From the NCBI RefSeq assembly GCF_016765585.1, contig NZ_JAESWC010000002.1, positions 930,001 to 994,000 of the forward strand: a stretch of 64,000 bases of DNA, written 5' to 3'. The notes below the pieces were generated by a model that made no database searches, was not told where the DNA came from, and saw only the letters and a program-made list of their open reading frames with translations. Origin of the DNA: Clostridium rhizosphaerae (GTDB lineage: Bacteria > Bacillota > Clostridia > Clostridiales > Clostridiaceae). Shown piece after piece: positions 1 to 8,791 of the stretch; the first letter of the stretch is position 1, and the number at the start of each line of letters is the position of its first letter. The position numbers and the translations under genes are program-made.

Positions 1-201
1 GTAATAAAGCTATTAAAAAGCAAACCTTATGATGCTTCCACAGAAATCGGCAAAAATGAAATAGATCAAACTCAAATAATATACTCCTATTTAAACAGTA
101 AACAAAAAAGCTGCAATTATTTTTCAATCCCTGAAGCATGTATAGAAAATAATGATGAAATTAATCTCCAAATATCTATTGATAATATTATAAAAAGGTA
201 A
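1..201 (+). CDS. C-terminal fragment of an unidentified protein
   Basis: An open frame enters from the left edge and ends at TAA 199-201, giving 66 residues ending in NIIKR. The fragment is hydrophilic and I recognise no domain. It is followed at once by a GC-rich hairpin, which supports it being the real 3' end of a plus-strand gene whose start lies outside the window. Confidence 0.5.
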   Translation, partial: VIKLLKSKPYDASTEIGKNEIDQTQIIYSYLNSKQKSCNYFSIPEACIENNDEINLQISIDNIIKR

Positions 202-226
202 AGGGCTGCACTTAAAAACAGCCCTT
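201..226. terminator. Hairpin terminator between convergent genes
   Basis: Arms AAGGGCTG (201-208) and CAGCCCTT (219-226) form an 8-bp stem. It lies between the plus-strand gene fragment and msrB on the minus strand and could serve both. Confidence 0.6.
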
Positions 227-240
227 CATTGTTAGTATAT

Positions 241-690
241 TTATTCAACTAAAGAAATAAATTCCTCATAGCCTTCTTCCCTCATCTTATCAAGAGGAAC
301 AAATCTTAAAGCAGCAGAATTGATGCAGTATCTTAACCCGCCTTCCTCGATAGGTCCGTCATTAAAAACGTGTCCAAGATGAGAATCTCCAAACTTGCTT
401 CTAACTTCGATTCTATGCATGTTGTGGCCAAAATCGGCTTTTTCCTTAATAAATTCTCTGCTTATAGGCTTTGTAAATGCCGGCCACCCACATCCAGAAT
501 TATATTTGCTGCTTGAAGCAAACAGCGGCTCTCCTGATACAACATCAACATATATGCCCTTTTCAAAATGCTCGTCATAGGAGTTTCTAAAGGGCGGCTC
601 TGTAGCATTTTCCTGTGTGACTTTATACTGAAGGTCGTTTAACTTTTCTTTAAGTTCCTTTGGATCTGGCTTGTTATAATTTTTAGGCAC
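241..690 (-). CDS. msrB: Peptide-methionine (R)-S-oxide reductase MsrB
   Basis: Reduces methionine-R-sulfoxide in damaged proteins, in the cytosol. The 149-residue protein is the usual length for a stand-alone MsrB. The motif [11 protein letters not shown] near the C-terminus carries the catalytic cysteine (Cys122), and SGCGWPAF carries a second cysteine (Cys67) at the position of the recycling cysteine in two-cysteine MsrBs. The two CxxC zinc-binding pairs of many MsrBs are absent, so this is the zinc-free form. An AGGAG-type site precedes the ATG. The matching S-specific enzyme msrA lies separately at 14.9 kb. Confidence 0.95.
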   Translation of the reverse strand: MPKNYNKPDPKELKEKLNDLQYKVTQENATEPPFRNSYDEHFEKGIYVDVVSGEPLFASSSKYNSGCGWPAFTKPISREFIKEKADFGHNMHRIEVRSKFGDSHLGHVFNDGPIEEGGLRYCINSAALRFVPLDKMREEGYEEFISLVE

Positions 691-715
691 ATTATCACTC
701 CTTTTTTGTGTTAAA

Positions 716-752
716 TAAACCTAGAGGATACTTTCATATTCCCCTAGGTTTA
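716..752 (-). terminator. Terminator after the monooxygenase-fold gene
   Basis: Arms AAACCTAG (717-724) and CTAGGTTT (744-751) lie just past the stop of the 759-1040 gene and before msrB, so the two minus-strand genes are probably separate transcripts or only partly read through. Confidence 0.45.
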
Positions 753-758
753 ACGTTT

Positions 759-1040
759 TTAAACTCTTACGTATAAATTTAATTCCTTATCTTCTCTAAG
801 TTCACCAAGCTTAGGAACAATTGATGTAAAATGAGTGCTTTTATTATGCTTTTCTATTGCCTCTTTATCCTTCCATTCCTCAATGAAAGTTAATATATTG
901 CTGTTATTTATATCTTGATTTAAATTATAGGATATGCAGCCCGCTTCTTTTCTACTTTCCTCTATAAGCTCTTTTGCAAGGTTTTTAAATTCTTCCGCTT
1001 TGCCTTCTTTTACAATATTTTTAGAGACTATAGTTATCAT
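759..1040 (-). CDS. Antibiotic biosynthesis monooxygenase (ABM) domain protein
   Basis: A 93-residue single-domain protein with the ABM/YgiN-like pattern: N-terminal strand MITIVSKNIVKEGK, a helix rich in Glu/Lys, GCISYNL, and LTFIEEWKDKEAIEKHNKSTHF. Family members are small dimeric ferredoxin-like folds that oxidise quinols or similar aromatics without a bound cofactor, but many have no known substrate. The W and H of the EEW...H segment, typical of the family, are present. A clear site (AGAAGG) precedes the ATG. The specific substrate cannot be told from sequence. Confidence 0.8.
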   Translation of the reverse strand: MITIVSKNIVKEGKAEEFKNLAKELIEESRKEAGCISYNLNQDINNSNILTFIEEWKDKEAIEKHNKSTHFTSIVPKLGELREDKELNLYVRV

Positions 1041-1199
1041 TTTATTACCTTCTTTCTATGTGTATTATATCATATTTTTCCATTATCACTTTTTATTTTG
1101 AAACTTTTCGCCATAAAGTGTGAAAAACTTGTGAATTTTATGTTAAAATATTAAAGGCAAGTCGTATATTGTTAAAATTAGACGAAAGAAGGCTTTATT

Positions 1200-2834
1200 T
1201 TGATTAGGGATTTTGTTTATGATTTAAAAAAAGAATTTAAAGGCTACAACAGTTCTTCTTTAGTGAAGGACATGCTTTCCGGTCTTACAGTTACAGCTGT
1301 TGCTCTTCCTCTGGCTTTGGCTTTTGGGGTAAGCAGCGGTGCAACTGGTGCTTCTGGAATAATTACAGCTATTTTTGCCGGTATAGTCATTGCACTTTTA
1401 GGTGGCGCTTCTTATCAAATTTCAGGTCCAACCGGTGCTATGACTGCAGTTTTAGTGCCTATTGCAATGAAGTATGGAATGAAGGGAATTTTTATTGCAG
1501 GATTTTTATCCGGTGTTATTTTATTAATTGCAGGAATTTTTAAGATTGGTCATATTGTACATTATATTCCTGTGCCTGTAATAACAGGCTTTACGTCAGG
1601 TATTGCTGTTATTATTGCACTAGGTCAGATAGATAATTTATTTGGAACTGTTAGCAAGGGAGATAATGCTGTTAAAAAGCTTTTATCTTATTCTTATCTT
1701 GGCTTTAAGCCTAATTATACAGCACTTACTATTGGTTTGTTAGTTATTGCGATTATGATAGCCTGGCCAAAAAAATTTAATATGATTTTTCCATCTTCTC
1801 TTGCAGCTATAATAGCCGCAGTACTTGTATCTATATTATTTAAGTTAAATGTAGCTGTTGTTGGTGATATACCACGTAAGCTTATATTAGACGAAAGACT
1901 GCGTTTTTCATATCTTTCATTAGGTAATATTAAGGATTTTATTATACCTTCAATAAGCATTGCTGCACTTGGTCTTATTGAGACTCTTCTTTGCGGTTCC
2001 TCTGCAGGGAGAATGAAAGGCGAGAAAATAAATGCTGACAGAGAGCTTGTAGCCCAAGGTATCGGAAATATGCTTATTCCTTTATTTGGAGGCGTACCAG
2101 CAACTGCAGCTATCGCCAGAACCAGTGTTGCTATAAAATCCGGTTCAAAGACAAGGCTTACTTCAGTAATTCATTCTATTGGTCTTATAATATCTATGTT
2201 TTTGCTTTCTCCTGTAATGTCAAAGATTCCTCTTTCAGCTCTTGCTGGAGTGCTTATGATAACTGCATGGAGAATGAATGAGTGGGAAGGCATTAAGAAT
2301 ATCTTCAGTAAAAGATTTAAAGGAGCAATATGGAAGTTTATACTTACTATGACCGCTACTATTGTATTTGACTTGACTATTGCTATTATTGTTGGAATAA
2401 TATTTTCACTTATTTTGTTTATGGTTAGAATTTCAGATATTGATATAGTTGTCAGCGATGTTTATCCTGAAAAGCTTTCATCAAAAAACTTAGACTTAGC
2501 TTTGCTTCAAAGCACAAAAGTTATATATTTTACTGGTCCTTTATTCTTTGGAACAGCAGAAAAACTCTCTTCTATACTTTCTGAGCTTGAGGGTGTGGAG
2601 CTTATAATTTTATCAATGAGGGGTATGCCAATGATTGATATTTCTGGTTCTATGGTACTTCACGAATGTCTTATGGATTTACAAAATAAAGGTATTCAAG
2701 TTGCATTTTCAGCGGTTAACCCCAAAGTCTCAGAAATGCTGAAAAGAACAGATACTTCAAATATTATAAGCGATGAAAATATATTTTGGAGCACAGATGA
2801 AGCAATTTCTGCAATGGTTGAAAAATGTGCATAA
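1200..2834 (+). CDS. SulP-family inorganic anion transporter with STAS domain
   Basis: A 544-residue membrane protein. Residues ~20-400 are a run of hydrophobic segments with the SulP hallmarks near the N-terminus (GLTVTAVALPLALAFG and QISGPTGAMT). Residues ~435-540 form a cytosolic STAS domain, with the conserved MRGMPMIDISGSMVL stretch that in related proteins is the regulatory phosphorylation or ligand site. SulP carriers move sulfate, bicarbonate or dicarboxylates, and the substrate here is not predictable. The start is TTG at 1200-1202, preceded by GAAAGAAGG; no ATG fits better. The gene appears monocistronic, with a separate promoter for the next gene. Confidence 0.9.
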   Translation: MIRDFVYDLKKEFKGYNSSSLVKDMLSGLTVTAVALPLALAFGVSSGATGASGIITAIFAGIVIALLGGASYQISGPTGAMTAVLVPIAMKYGMKGIFIAGFLSGVILLIAGIFKIGHIVHYIPVPVITGFTSGIAVIIALGQIDNLFGTVSKGDNAVKKLLSYSYLGFKPNYTALTIGLLVIAIMIAWPKKFNMIFPSSLAAIIAAVLVSILFKLNVAVVGDIPRKLILDERLRFSYLSLGNIKDFIIPSISIAALGLIETLLCGSSAGRMKGEKINADRELVAQGIGNMLIPLFGGVPATAAIARTSVAIKSGSKTRLTSVIHSIGLIISMFLLSPVMSKIPLSALAGVLMITAWRMNEWEGIKNIFSKRFKGAIWKFILTMTATIVFDLTIAIIVGIIFSLILFMVRISDIDIVVSDVYPEKLSSKNLDLALLQSTKVIYFTGPLFFGTAEKLSSILSELEGVELIILSMRGMPMIDISGSMVLHECLMDLQNKGIQVAFSAVNPKVSEMLKRTDTSNIISDENIFWSTDEAISAMVEKCA

Positions 2835-2862
2835 ATATTTAATAATTTTAATAAGAATTCAC

Positions 2863-2889
2863 TAAAGTAAAGTGTACAATGTACGATAT
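2863..2889 (+). promoter_or_regulatory. Putative sigma-D (motility sigma factor) promoter
   Basis: TAAA at 2863-2866, a 15-base spacer, and TACGATAT at 2882-2889 match the Gram-positive sigma-D/FliA consensus TAAA-N15-GCCGATAT in all but two positions. It is directly upstream of a chemoreceptor gene, the expected kind of target. Confidence 0.6.
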
Positions 2890-2932
2890 ATATAATAAAA
2901 TCATGTCGAATAATAGTGAGGAGTGTCGTACA

Positions 2933-4933
2933 TTGAAGAAAAAAACAATTAATTTAAGAAGTATTCGAGTAAAGTTATTAGTTATATTAATTGCTGTTTC
3001 TTTATTACCCGCTGGAATATTAGGCTTTTTTGCCTATACAACAGCAAACAATTCAATGACTAATGAGTTTCACAGATCAACTTCAGAAACACTAAGAGAG
3101 GTTAACAGGGGAATTGATAACTATTTCTCAGGAATATCTGGAAATCTTAACATGCTGTCTAATAACATCGATTTCAAAGAAATAACACTTCATCCTGAAT
3201 ATGAACCTTTTGCTCTTGGTTTACTTCAAAATATGCAGTCGTCTCGAAGTGATATTGCTTCTATTTATATTGCTACTCCTAACAAACATATGACTGTATT
3301 CCCCGCTACAAATTTTCCAGCTGACTATGACCCTACAACAAGAGATTGGTATAACAATGCATTTAATAATAAAGGGAAAATTGTTTTTACTGATCCTTAT
3401 AAGGATGCTACATCTGGCAAAATGATGATATCACTTTCAAAAACTGTAGAAAATAATGGTCAATTTGTTGGTGTTTTGTCTATGGATGTAAATCTTGATG
3501 AAGTATCAAAGGTTCTTTCCGGTGTTACAATTGGCTCAAAAGGCTACGTATTTATATCTGATTCAAAGGGTATTATGATAGCTCATCCAGACAGCTCTCT
3601 TCTTGGAGGCAATGTTGCTACTACACTAGAATACTGGAGCAATGCACAAAAGAATGAAAGCGGTTATCAATCCTTTGTATATAAGGGAGAAAATAAATTT
3701 ATTAATTACACAACTAACAAGCTAACAGGCTGGAGAATAATGGCTTCACTACCCGTGACTGAACTTACATCAAAGACTAATGCAATATTAAAGGTTACAT
3801 TAGTAGTAATTTCTGTTGTAGCTGTTTTGGCAGTTATTGTTTCCATCATTGTAAGTTCTGGAATGGCATCAAAGCTTAAACAGCTTAAAGAAACCTTTGA
3901 AAAGGCTGCTGAAGGAGATTTGACTGTTGGAGTTAATATTCATTCCAAAGACGAGTTCGAAGAAGTCGGAAATCACTTTAACATGATGATGAGAAAGATT
4001 GGAGAGCTTATTCTTAATGTAAAAGCATCTTCTGAAGTTATTGCTTCTACTTCTAACAGTATAGGCAATATGGCAAGTGAAACAAATAATGCTATTAACG
4101 AAGTAGCTTTAACCATTGATCAGGTTGCTCAAGGAGCTTCCGAAACCTCACAGGATATTCAAACTGGAGTTGATGCAGTCAATGTTTTAGCTGGCCAGAT
4201 TGATACAATAGATGCTCTTGCAGAAGATATGATAAATGTATCTGAGAAATCAAATAAGCTTGGTAGAGATGGTTTAAATATTGTAAATAAGCTTACAGAA
4301 ACGACAGAAAAGAGCAACGCAGCTTCTTTAGAAGTTGGTGAAGTTGTAAGCGAAATGAATGCGTCAACCGGGCAGATAGGTATGATAACGGATACTATTA
4401 ATAATATTGCATCTCAGACTAACTTATTAGCTTTAAATGCAGCTATAGAAGCAGCCAGAGCTGGGGAAGCTGGAAAAGGTTTCTCAGTAGTGGCTGATGA
4501 GATAAGAAAGCTTGCGGAGCAATCTACTTCTGCTACCAATCAAATTCAAGGTTTGATTGAAGCCATTAAAGTTAAGTCCAATAAAGCAGTACAGTCAATG
4601 GAAGAGGCTAATCGTATTGCAGCTCTTCAAAACCAGGCTGTTGCAGATACAAAACACATATTTAATAAGATACTTGAGGCTGTTACTGATATATTAAACG
4701 GCTTTAACCAAATACAAGCTTCTGTTGTTGAAACTAATAAAGGAAAGCAGGAGATAGTTTCAAGGATGCAGAATATTTCAGCTGTATCTGAAGAGTCTTC
4801 CGCAAGTGCTGAAGAGGTTTCTGCTACTACAGAAGAAGTTACTGCGGCAATGAATGAATTTACAAACTCTGCGCTAGAGTTAAAAGAGCTTTCAAGCAAG
4901 CTTGAAGAGCAGATAAACAAGTTTAAAATTTAG
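2933..4933 (+). CDS. Methyl-accepting chemotaxis protein (dCache sensor)
   Basis: A transmembrane chemoreceptor. Residues ~1-35 hold the first membrane segment, ~36-280 a periplasm-facing Cache-type ligand domain ([27 protein letters not shown] and [10 protein letters not shown] motifs), and ~285-310 the second membrane segment. A HAMP domain follows, then a long helical signalling domain with the hairpin tip [20 protein letters not shown], which contacts CheA/CheW. An in-frame ATG at 2879 lies inside the sigma-D-like promoter; TTG at 2933 with GAGGAG at 2918-2923 (9-base spacing) is the better start, giving 666 residues. The ligand is unknown, though dCache receptors often bind amino acids or organic acids. 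Confidence 0.93.
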   Translation: MKKKTINLRSIRVKLLVILIAVSLLPAGILGFFAYTTANNSMTNEFHRSTSETLREVNRGIDNYFSGISGNLNMLSNNIDFKEITLHPEYEPFALGLLQNMQSSRSDIASIYIATPNKHMTVFPATNFPADYDPTTRDWYNNAFNNKGKIVFTDPYKDATSGKMMISLSKTVENNGQFVGVLSMDVNLDEVSKVLSGVTIGSKGYVFISDSKGIMIAHPDSSLLGGNVATTLEYWSNAQKNESGYQSFVYKGENKFINYTTNKLTGWRIMASLPVTELTSKTNAILKVTLVVISVVAVLAVIVSIIVSSGMASKLKQLKETFEKAAEGDLTVGVNIHSKDEFEEVGNHFNMMMRKIGELILNVKASSEVIASTSNSIGNMASETNNAINEVALTIDQVAQGASETSQDIQTGVDAVNVLAGQIDTIDALAEDMINVSEKSNKLGRDGLNIVNKLTETTEKSNAASLEVGEVVSEMNASTGQIGMITDTINNIASQTNLLALNAAIEAARAGEAGKGFSVVADEIRKLAEQSTSATNQIQGLIEAIKVKSNKAVQSMEEANRIAALQNQAVADTKHIFNKILEAVTDILNGFNQIQASVVETNKGKQEIVSRMQNISAVSEESSASAEEVSATTEEVTAAMNEFTNSALELKELSSKLEEQINKFKI

Positions 4934-4946
4934 TTTAAATAAAAGG

Positions 4947-4983
4947 AAGAAGCTAAACTTGAGCCGTTCAAGTTTAGCTTCTT
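4947..4983. terminator. Strong bidirectional terminator
   Basis: A perfect 16-bp stem (4947-4962 with 4968-4983) with loop GCCGT is followed by a T-run on the plus strand. It separates the convergent chemoreceptor and threonine aldolase genes. Confidence 0.9.
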
Positions 4984-4994
4984 TTTTATAATAC

Positions 4995-6014
4995 TTAGCA
5001 TTTTAAATCTTTAATAAATTCTAACACCTTTTCTTCCTTTGTTGCCCAGGAAGTTACAAGTCGGATAACAGAGGTATTATAATTATTTTTCTGCCAAATA
5101 ATAAACAAATATTTCTCCTGAAGCTTTTCGATTATATTATCAGGCAGTATGGGAAAAATTTGATTTGAAGGTGAGTCAATCAAAAATGAATATCCTTCTT
5201 CACTAATTCCTTTTTTCAAAAGCTGCGCCATGGAATTAGCATGTTTTGCGAGTTCAAAATATAAGTTATCTCTAAAGAGCTCTAAGAACTGTATTCCTAG
5301 AAGTCTCCCTTTTGCAAGAAGGGCTCCCTTTTGTTTTATAAAAAATCTAAAATCTTCTTTTAGAGAGTTATTACAAATCACAAGTGCCTCTCCTAAAAGT
5401 GCTCCATTTTTCGTGCCTCCTATGTAAAAAGCATCAACAAGACTGCCAAAATCAGAAAGCTCAAGATCATTTTCCTCTGAGCATAATGCTGAACCTAATC
5501 TTGCACCATCAACATATAAGTATAATTTGTTTTCTCTGCAGAATCTGCTTAATTCAATAAGCTCAGCTTTTTTATAAATAGACCCGATTTCTGTAGAGTT
5601 TGATATGTAAACAAGCTTCGGCTTTACCATATGCTCATCAGTATGAGCCTCCAAAGCTTCTTTTATATGTTCTGGAGTAAGTTTTCCATCTTTTGCCTCA
5701 ATAGATATAACCTTATGGCCTGTAGCTTCAATAGCTCCGGTTTCATGTACGAGTATATGTCCTGTACTCACTGCCACAGCAGCCTCATGTGGTCTCAAAA
5801 ATGCTGATATTGCCGTTAAATTTGTTTGAGTACCTCCTGGAAAAAGATGAATATCTATATCGTTTCTTCCTATCTTCTCTTTTAGCAGCTTAACAGCTTC
5901 TTCAGTATATTTGTCTTCTCCGTAGCCTTCACCTTGCTCAAGGTTAGTTTCTAAAAGTGCATTCAATATTCTAGGATGTGCACCTTCGCTGTAATCATTT
6001 TTAAAGCTGTACAT
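4995..6014 (-). CDS. ltaE: Low-specificity L-threonine aldolase (PLP-dependent)
   Basis: Cleaves threonine or allo-threonine to glycine and acetaldehyde; fold-type I PLP enzyme. Length 339 fits the family. Visible hallmarks are NDYSEGAHP at the N-terminus, FPGGTQTNLTA (PLP phosphate region), YVDGARLGSAL (Asp that pairs with the pyridine nitrogen), and FYIGGTKNGAL, whose lysine is the Schiff-base residue. The GGGG-type site upstream fits the ATG. The broader beta-eliminating lyase family also contains tyrosine phenol-lyase and tryptophanase, but length and motifs favour the aldolase. Confidence 0.9.
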   Translation of the reverse strand: MYSFKNDYSEGAHPRILNALLETNLEQGEGYGEDKYTEEAVKLLKEKIGRNDIDIHLFPGGTQTNLTAISAFLRPHEAAVAVSTGHILVHETGAIEATGHKVISIEAKDGKLTPEHIKEALEAHTDEHMVKPKLVYISNSTEIGSIYKKAELIELSRFCRENKLYLYVDGARLGSALCSEENDLELSDFGSLVDAFYIGGTKNGALLGEALVICNNSLKEDFRFFIKQKGALLAKGRLLGIQFLELFRDNLYFELAKHANSMAQLLKKGISEEGYSFLIDSPSNQIFPILPDNIIEKLQEKYLFIIWQKNNYNTSVIRLVTSWATKEEKVLEFIKDLKC

Positions 6015-6043
6015 AACTAATCCCCCCGACTTAAAACTTTATT

Positions 6044-7078
6044 TTAATCTTCCTCATTACTGTCAATTATATCATATCTGTCAACATTTTTAGGCATTTC
6101 TTCGTACCAGCCTCTCTCTGTCATTATGTCTGATGCATCTTTAATAAGTAATAGCACTTCACCGCTTAAATGTGTAAGTGCCAGCATCAAGTCCTTTCTT
6201 ACCACATTTATCTTTGATATGGCATAGGTTCCTAGTAAGTCACCCATTAATGTATATGCATAGTACAATGAAAGTCTGTCTGAAAATGGGGATTCTGTTG
6301 AGTTTAATATTTCACTATTTAAATTAGATGGTGTTAAAAGATTTTCATTTTGAAGCTTAACATTAAGGTCTTCTGTATGTTCTTTTAAGGTTCTAACTAT
6401 TTTTTCATAAAGATCTCTGATCTTATCGTCCTTCATAGTTTGAGCAAGACCCATTATATTTGCTTTTGTTATACAGTTTGATAAAGAAGCGTTAAACATA
6501 CTAGCTGCTTCCAATGCTGTCATAGGCCTTTTATGTCCTATAAATTTCCCCATTATGCTCTTATTTTCTGCGAATTCAACTTGATTTGGAATCGGTATAT
6601 TAGGTGTTCTCATAAAAATACCCTTATTTAAAGCAACATTGTCAATTTTATTTAGTAGATTTAAACTATCCTGCATGCTTTCATAAAAAAATGCTTTAAT
6701 ATCTTTTCTTGCTGCTAAGCCCAAAGCAAACCCGTATTGAGAAATACCTACAGTTAAATACAGTTTTAAGGTTTGCAGCATTAGCTTATCACTATATAGT
6801 TTCCCACTTTTCAGTTTAATGTCAAACTCGGAAAAACCATAGGGTACTGGATGAGAAACACTTTGAAAAATTTCTTTTGAAACCTCTGTATTTTTGTTTG
6901 ATAAGTTAACTGATTCCTGCATTATTTCTTTTATATTTTCATCTTCGCTTGTTTCTACAGCATAAGTAATAATCTGCTTTGCTTTTGAGTTAAGAAGATA
7001 AGTGAGCCACAGATAACCTATTTCCGCTGAAGTAAGAGGTATACTTTTATAATCATGTACTATTTCCACTTTTATCAC
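6044..7078 (-). CDS. DUF3231 family protein
   Basis: A 344-residue protein made of two similar all-helical halves, each beginning with an LTSAEIGYLW / MTALEAASMF type segment. This is the DUF3231 arrangement common in Bacillus and Clostridium. Members resemble ferritin-like four-helix bundles and are often linked with sporulation, but no biochemical role is established. There is no signal peptide or membrane segment. The conserved phrase PVPYGFSEFD between helices and ERGWYEEMP at the C-terminus are visible. It stands only 29 bases from the threonine aldolase start and may be cotranscribed with it. Confidence 0.85.
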   Translation of the reverse strand: MIKVEIVHDYKSIPLTSAEIGYLWLTYLLNSKAKQIITYAVETSEDENIKEIMQESVNLSNKNTEVSKEIFQSVSHPVPYGFSEFDIKLKSGKLYSDKLMLQTLKLYLTVGISQYGFALGLAARKDIKAFFYESMQDSLNLLNKIDNVALNKGIFMRTPNIPIPNQVEFAENKSIMGKFIGHKRPMTALEAASMFNASLSNCITKANIMGLAQTMKDDKIRDLYEKIVRTLKEHTEDLNVKLQNENLLTPSNLNSEILNSTESPFSDRLSLYYAYTLMGDLLGTYAISKINVVRKDLMLALTHLSGEVLLLIKDASDIMTERGWYEEMPKNVDRYDIIDSNEED

Positions 7079-7132
7079 TCCTTCAATGATAGTTTTTCCA
7101 AAGCTCTAAAAAACTATTATTAAAGTTTATTT

Positions 7133-8040
7133 TTACCCCCTATCTTTATTCAATTCATGTATAATTTCATGATTTCTAACTATTACAGCTCTTCCTCTCC
7201 AGCTGAAAGCTCTGTCTTTATATCTTCTTAAAAACTCCTTGTTTGAAATTTGCTTATTTCTTCATACTCAATTGTATACTTTAAGTCTTTTCTAAACTCT
7301 TCTATTGGTGTCTTTTCAACCTTTTTATTATGAGGACATACATCTTGACAAACATCGCAGCCCCATACAAGCTTATGTTTTTTTAAGGTTTCTATATCCT
7401 CTTCTGAAAGCTCACCTTTCTTTTGTGTTATGTATGACTTGCATTTTAATGGATTTATTGTAAAGTCTCCTAGTATGCACTGACCCGGACACTTTCTAAC
7501 ACAGTTAAAGCACTGATAGCAGGTTCTTTCCTGTGGTTTATCCGGTTCAAAAGAATAGTTATTTAAAATATATCCTATAAAAAAATAAGAACCATACTTA
7601 TCTGTAATAAGATGATTATTTATTCCCCAAAAGCCAAGCCCTGCTTTGTGAGCCATGTATCTGTCGCTTAACGGACCTGTATCTACGAAAGCCTTATAGT
7701 CAAAGTCATCTATAGTTTCCTTTAGAAAGCTTCCTATAGTTTCAAGCTTTTCCTTTGCTATAATATGATAATCTTTGCTGAAGCAGTATTTGGACATATT
7801 TGCTTCTTCCACATTCCCTATATAATATGGAAACAGACATACTATAACTGATTTTGTACCTTCAAAAGTTAAATCAGGATAAATCCTCCTATTAAAATCC
7901 TTTTCCTCAAAACCAGTTATATATCCTCTTTCAATCTGTTTTCTCCACTTTTCCCCGAAGTCATAATAAGGCCCTGGAGGCGCTATTCCTACGCAGTCTA
8001 TATTTATAGAATTGCAAAATTCTATTAATTTTTCTTTCAT
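7133..8040 (-). pseudogene. queG: Epoxyqueuosine reductase QueG, frameshifted near its C-terminus
   Basis: QueG reduces epoxyqueuosine to queuosine in tRNA using cobalamin and two [4Fe-4S] clusters. The open frame (stop at 7228) contains VGIAPPGPY, the substrate-site region FVDTGPLSDR, and two cluster motifs, CYQCFNCVRKCPG and CDVCQDVCPHNK. It ends abruptly in KFQTRSF. In another frame the DNA immediately continues with NKEFLRRYKDRAFSWRGR and then AVIVRN, the family's normal ending, to a stop at 7133-7135. One missing A in the A-run at about 7242-7244 explains this: adding one base to 7133-8040 gives exactly 303 codons. ATG 8040 is preferred over 8103 because GGAAG precedes it. The gene may be broken, or the base may be a sequencing error. 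Confidence 0.85.
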
Positions 8041-8229
8041 CTCAACACTTCCAATCAATAGCATAACTATTTTTAGTATTGCCGCATTTAAAAAATTAAG
8101 CACTTGATGATCTTAAATTTCATAATTTTATTATACTTAATTTCAATATAAAAAAAGCATTGGACTCAAAAACTTTTTTCCATTAATTTTCTTGTGACAA
8201 TTTTCTAAAAATAATGTAAAATATAAATA

Positions 8230-8241
8230 GAACGTATGTTC
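8230..8241. promoter_or_regulatory. LexA (SOS) box
   Basis: GAACGTATGTTC matches the Firmicute LexA operator GAAC-N4-GTTC exactly, flanked by A and T to give AGAAC/GTTCT half-sites. A -10-like TAAAAT (8217-8222) and a -35-like TTGTGA (8192-8197) sit just upstream, so bound LexA would cover the start of transcription of the next gene. Confidence 0.8.
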
Positions 8242-8266
8242 TAAATTATATTTAGGAGGTCTTTCT

Positions 8267-8722
8267 ATGAAGTTTAAATCGCTTGAAGCCTCGGTAAAAA
8301 AACAGATAAAAGCATCTATGCGAAGAATTGCTCAAAAGCTCATTAAGCTAAATCCTGAAAAGGTGGAAGTTTTAGAATATGCAACTGCATTTAATATTTG
8401 GAAAAGAAGATATATAAGCACTAACCAAGGAAAGAAATATTATGATCTTTTATTGATTGATGAGGAGCTTTATAAAGATTTGCTTTCTACAATGGAAGAT
8501 ATTTTCTTAAAGGAGGCTTATAATATTGCTGAAAAGGAAGAAGCTTCTGAAGTAAAACCTTCAATAAGTTATATGGATAAGCCAGCTACTCAAAAGCAGA
8601 TATTTTATGCAAGATACCTTATGGATATGGTTAAAAACGAAACCCTTCCTAATAAAAAATACAGTATGCATGAAATTAGCCTTCTAATCAATGACTTAAA
8701 AAGTCACAAGAAATCTGTATAA
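8267..8722 (+). CDS. Small SOS-regulated protein of unknown function
   Basis: A 151-residue, lysine-rich basic protein with AGGAGG seven bases before the ATG. I do not recognise a named family. The N-terminal ~100 residues are helical, with aromatic WKRRYISTNQGKKYYDLLL; after an acidic linker the C-terminal ~45 residues read ATQKQIFYARYLMDMV then LPNKKYSMHEISLLINDL. The T-x-K-Q-x-x-Y-A motif with a following compact helix resembles a short C-terminal module in some phage and DNA-repair proteins (inference). The perfect LexA box upstream suggests a role in the DNA-damage response. The gene is monocistronic, closed by a strong terminator. Confidence 0.75.
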   Translation: MKFKSLEASVKKQIKASMRRIAQKLIKLNPEKVEVLEYATAFNIWKRRYISTNQGKKYYDLLLIDEELYKDLLSTMEDIFLKEAYNIAEKEEASEVKPSISYMDKPATQKQIFYARYLMDMVKNETLPNKKYSMHEISLLINDLKSHKKSV

Positions 8723-8740
8723 ACCGGAGCTTTAATTAAT

Positions 8741-8782
8741 AAAGGCCAGAAATTATACTAAATTGTATAATTTCTGGCCTTT
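8741..8782. terminator. Strong bidirectional terminator
   Basis: An 18-bp perfect stem (8741-8758 with 8765-8782), AAAGGCC at the base, six-base loop, T-rich on both sides. It separates the SOS gene from the convergent KimA-like gene. Confidence 0.9.
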
Positions 8783-8791
8783 AGTTAAATA

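Noticed and set aside
2879-2932. N-terminal extension of the chemoreceptor from ATG 2879
   Set aside because: The region matches a sigma-D promoter and TTG 2933 has a far better ribosome site.
7235-7250. Programmed -1 frameshifting as an explanation for queG
   Set aside because: The zero-frame codons AAA TTT CAA do not form an X-XXY-YYZ slippery site, and no stimulatory structure is evident; a single-base loss is simpler.
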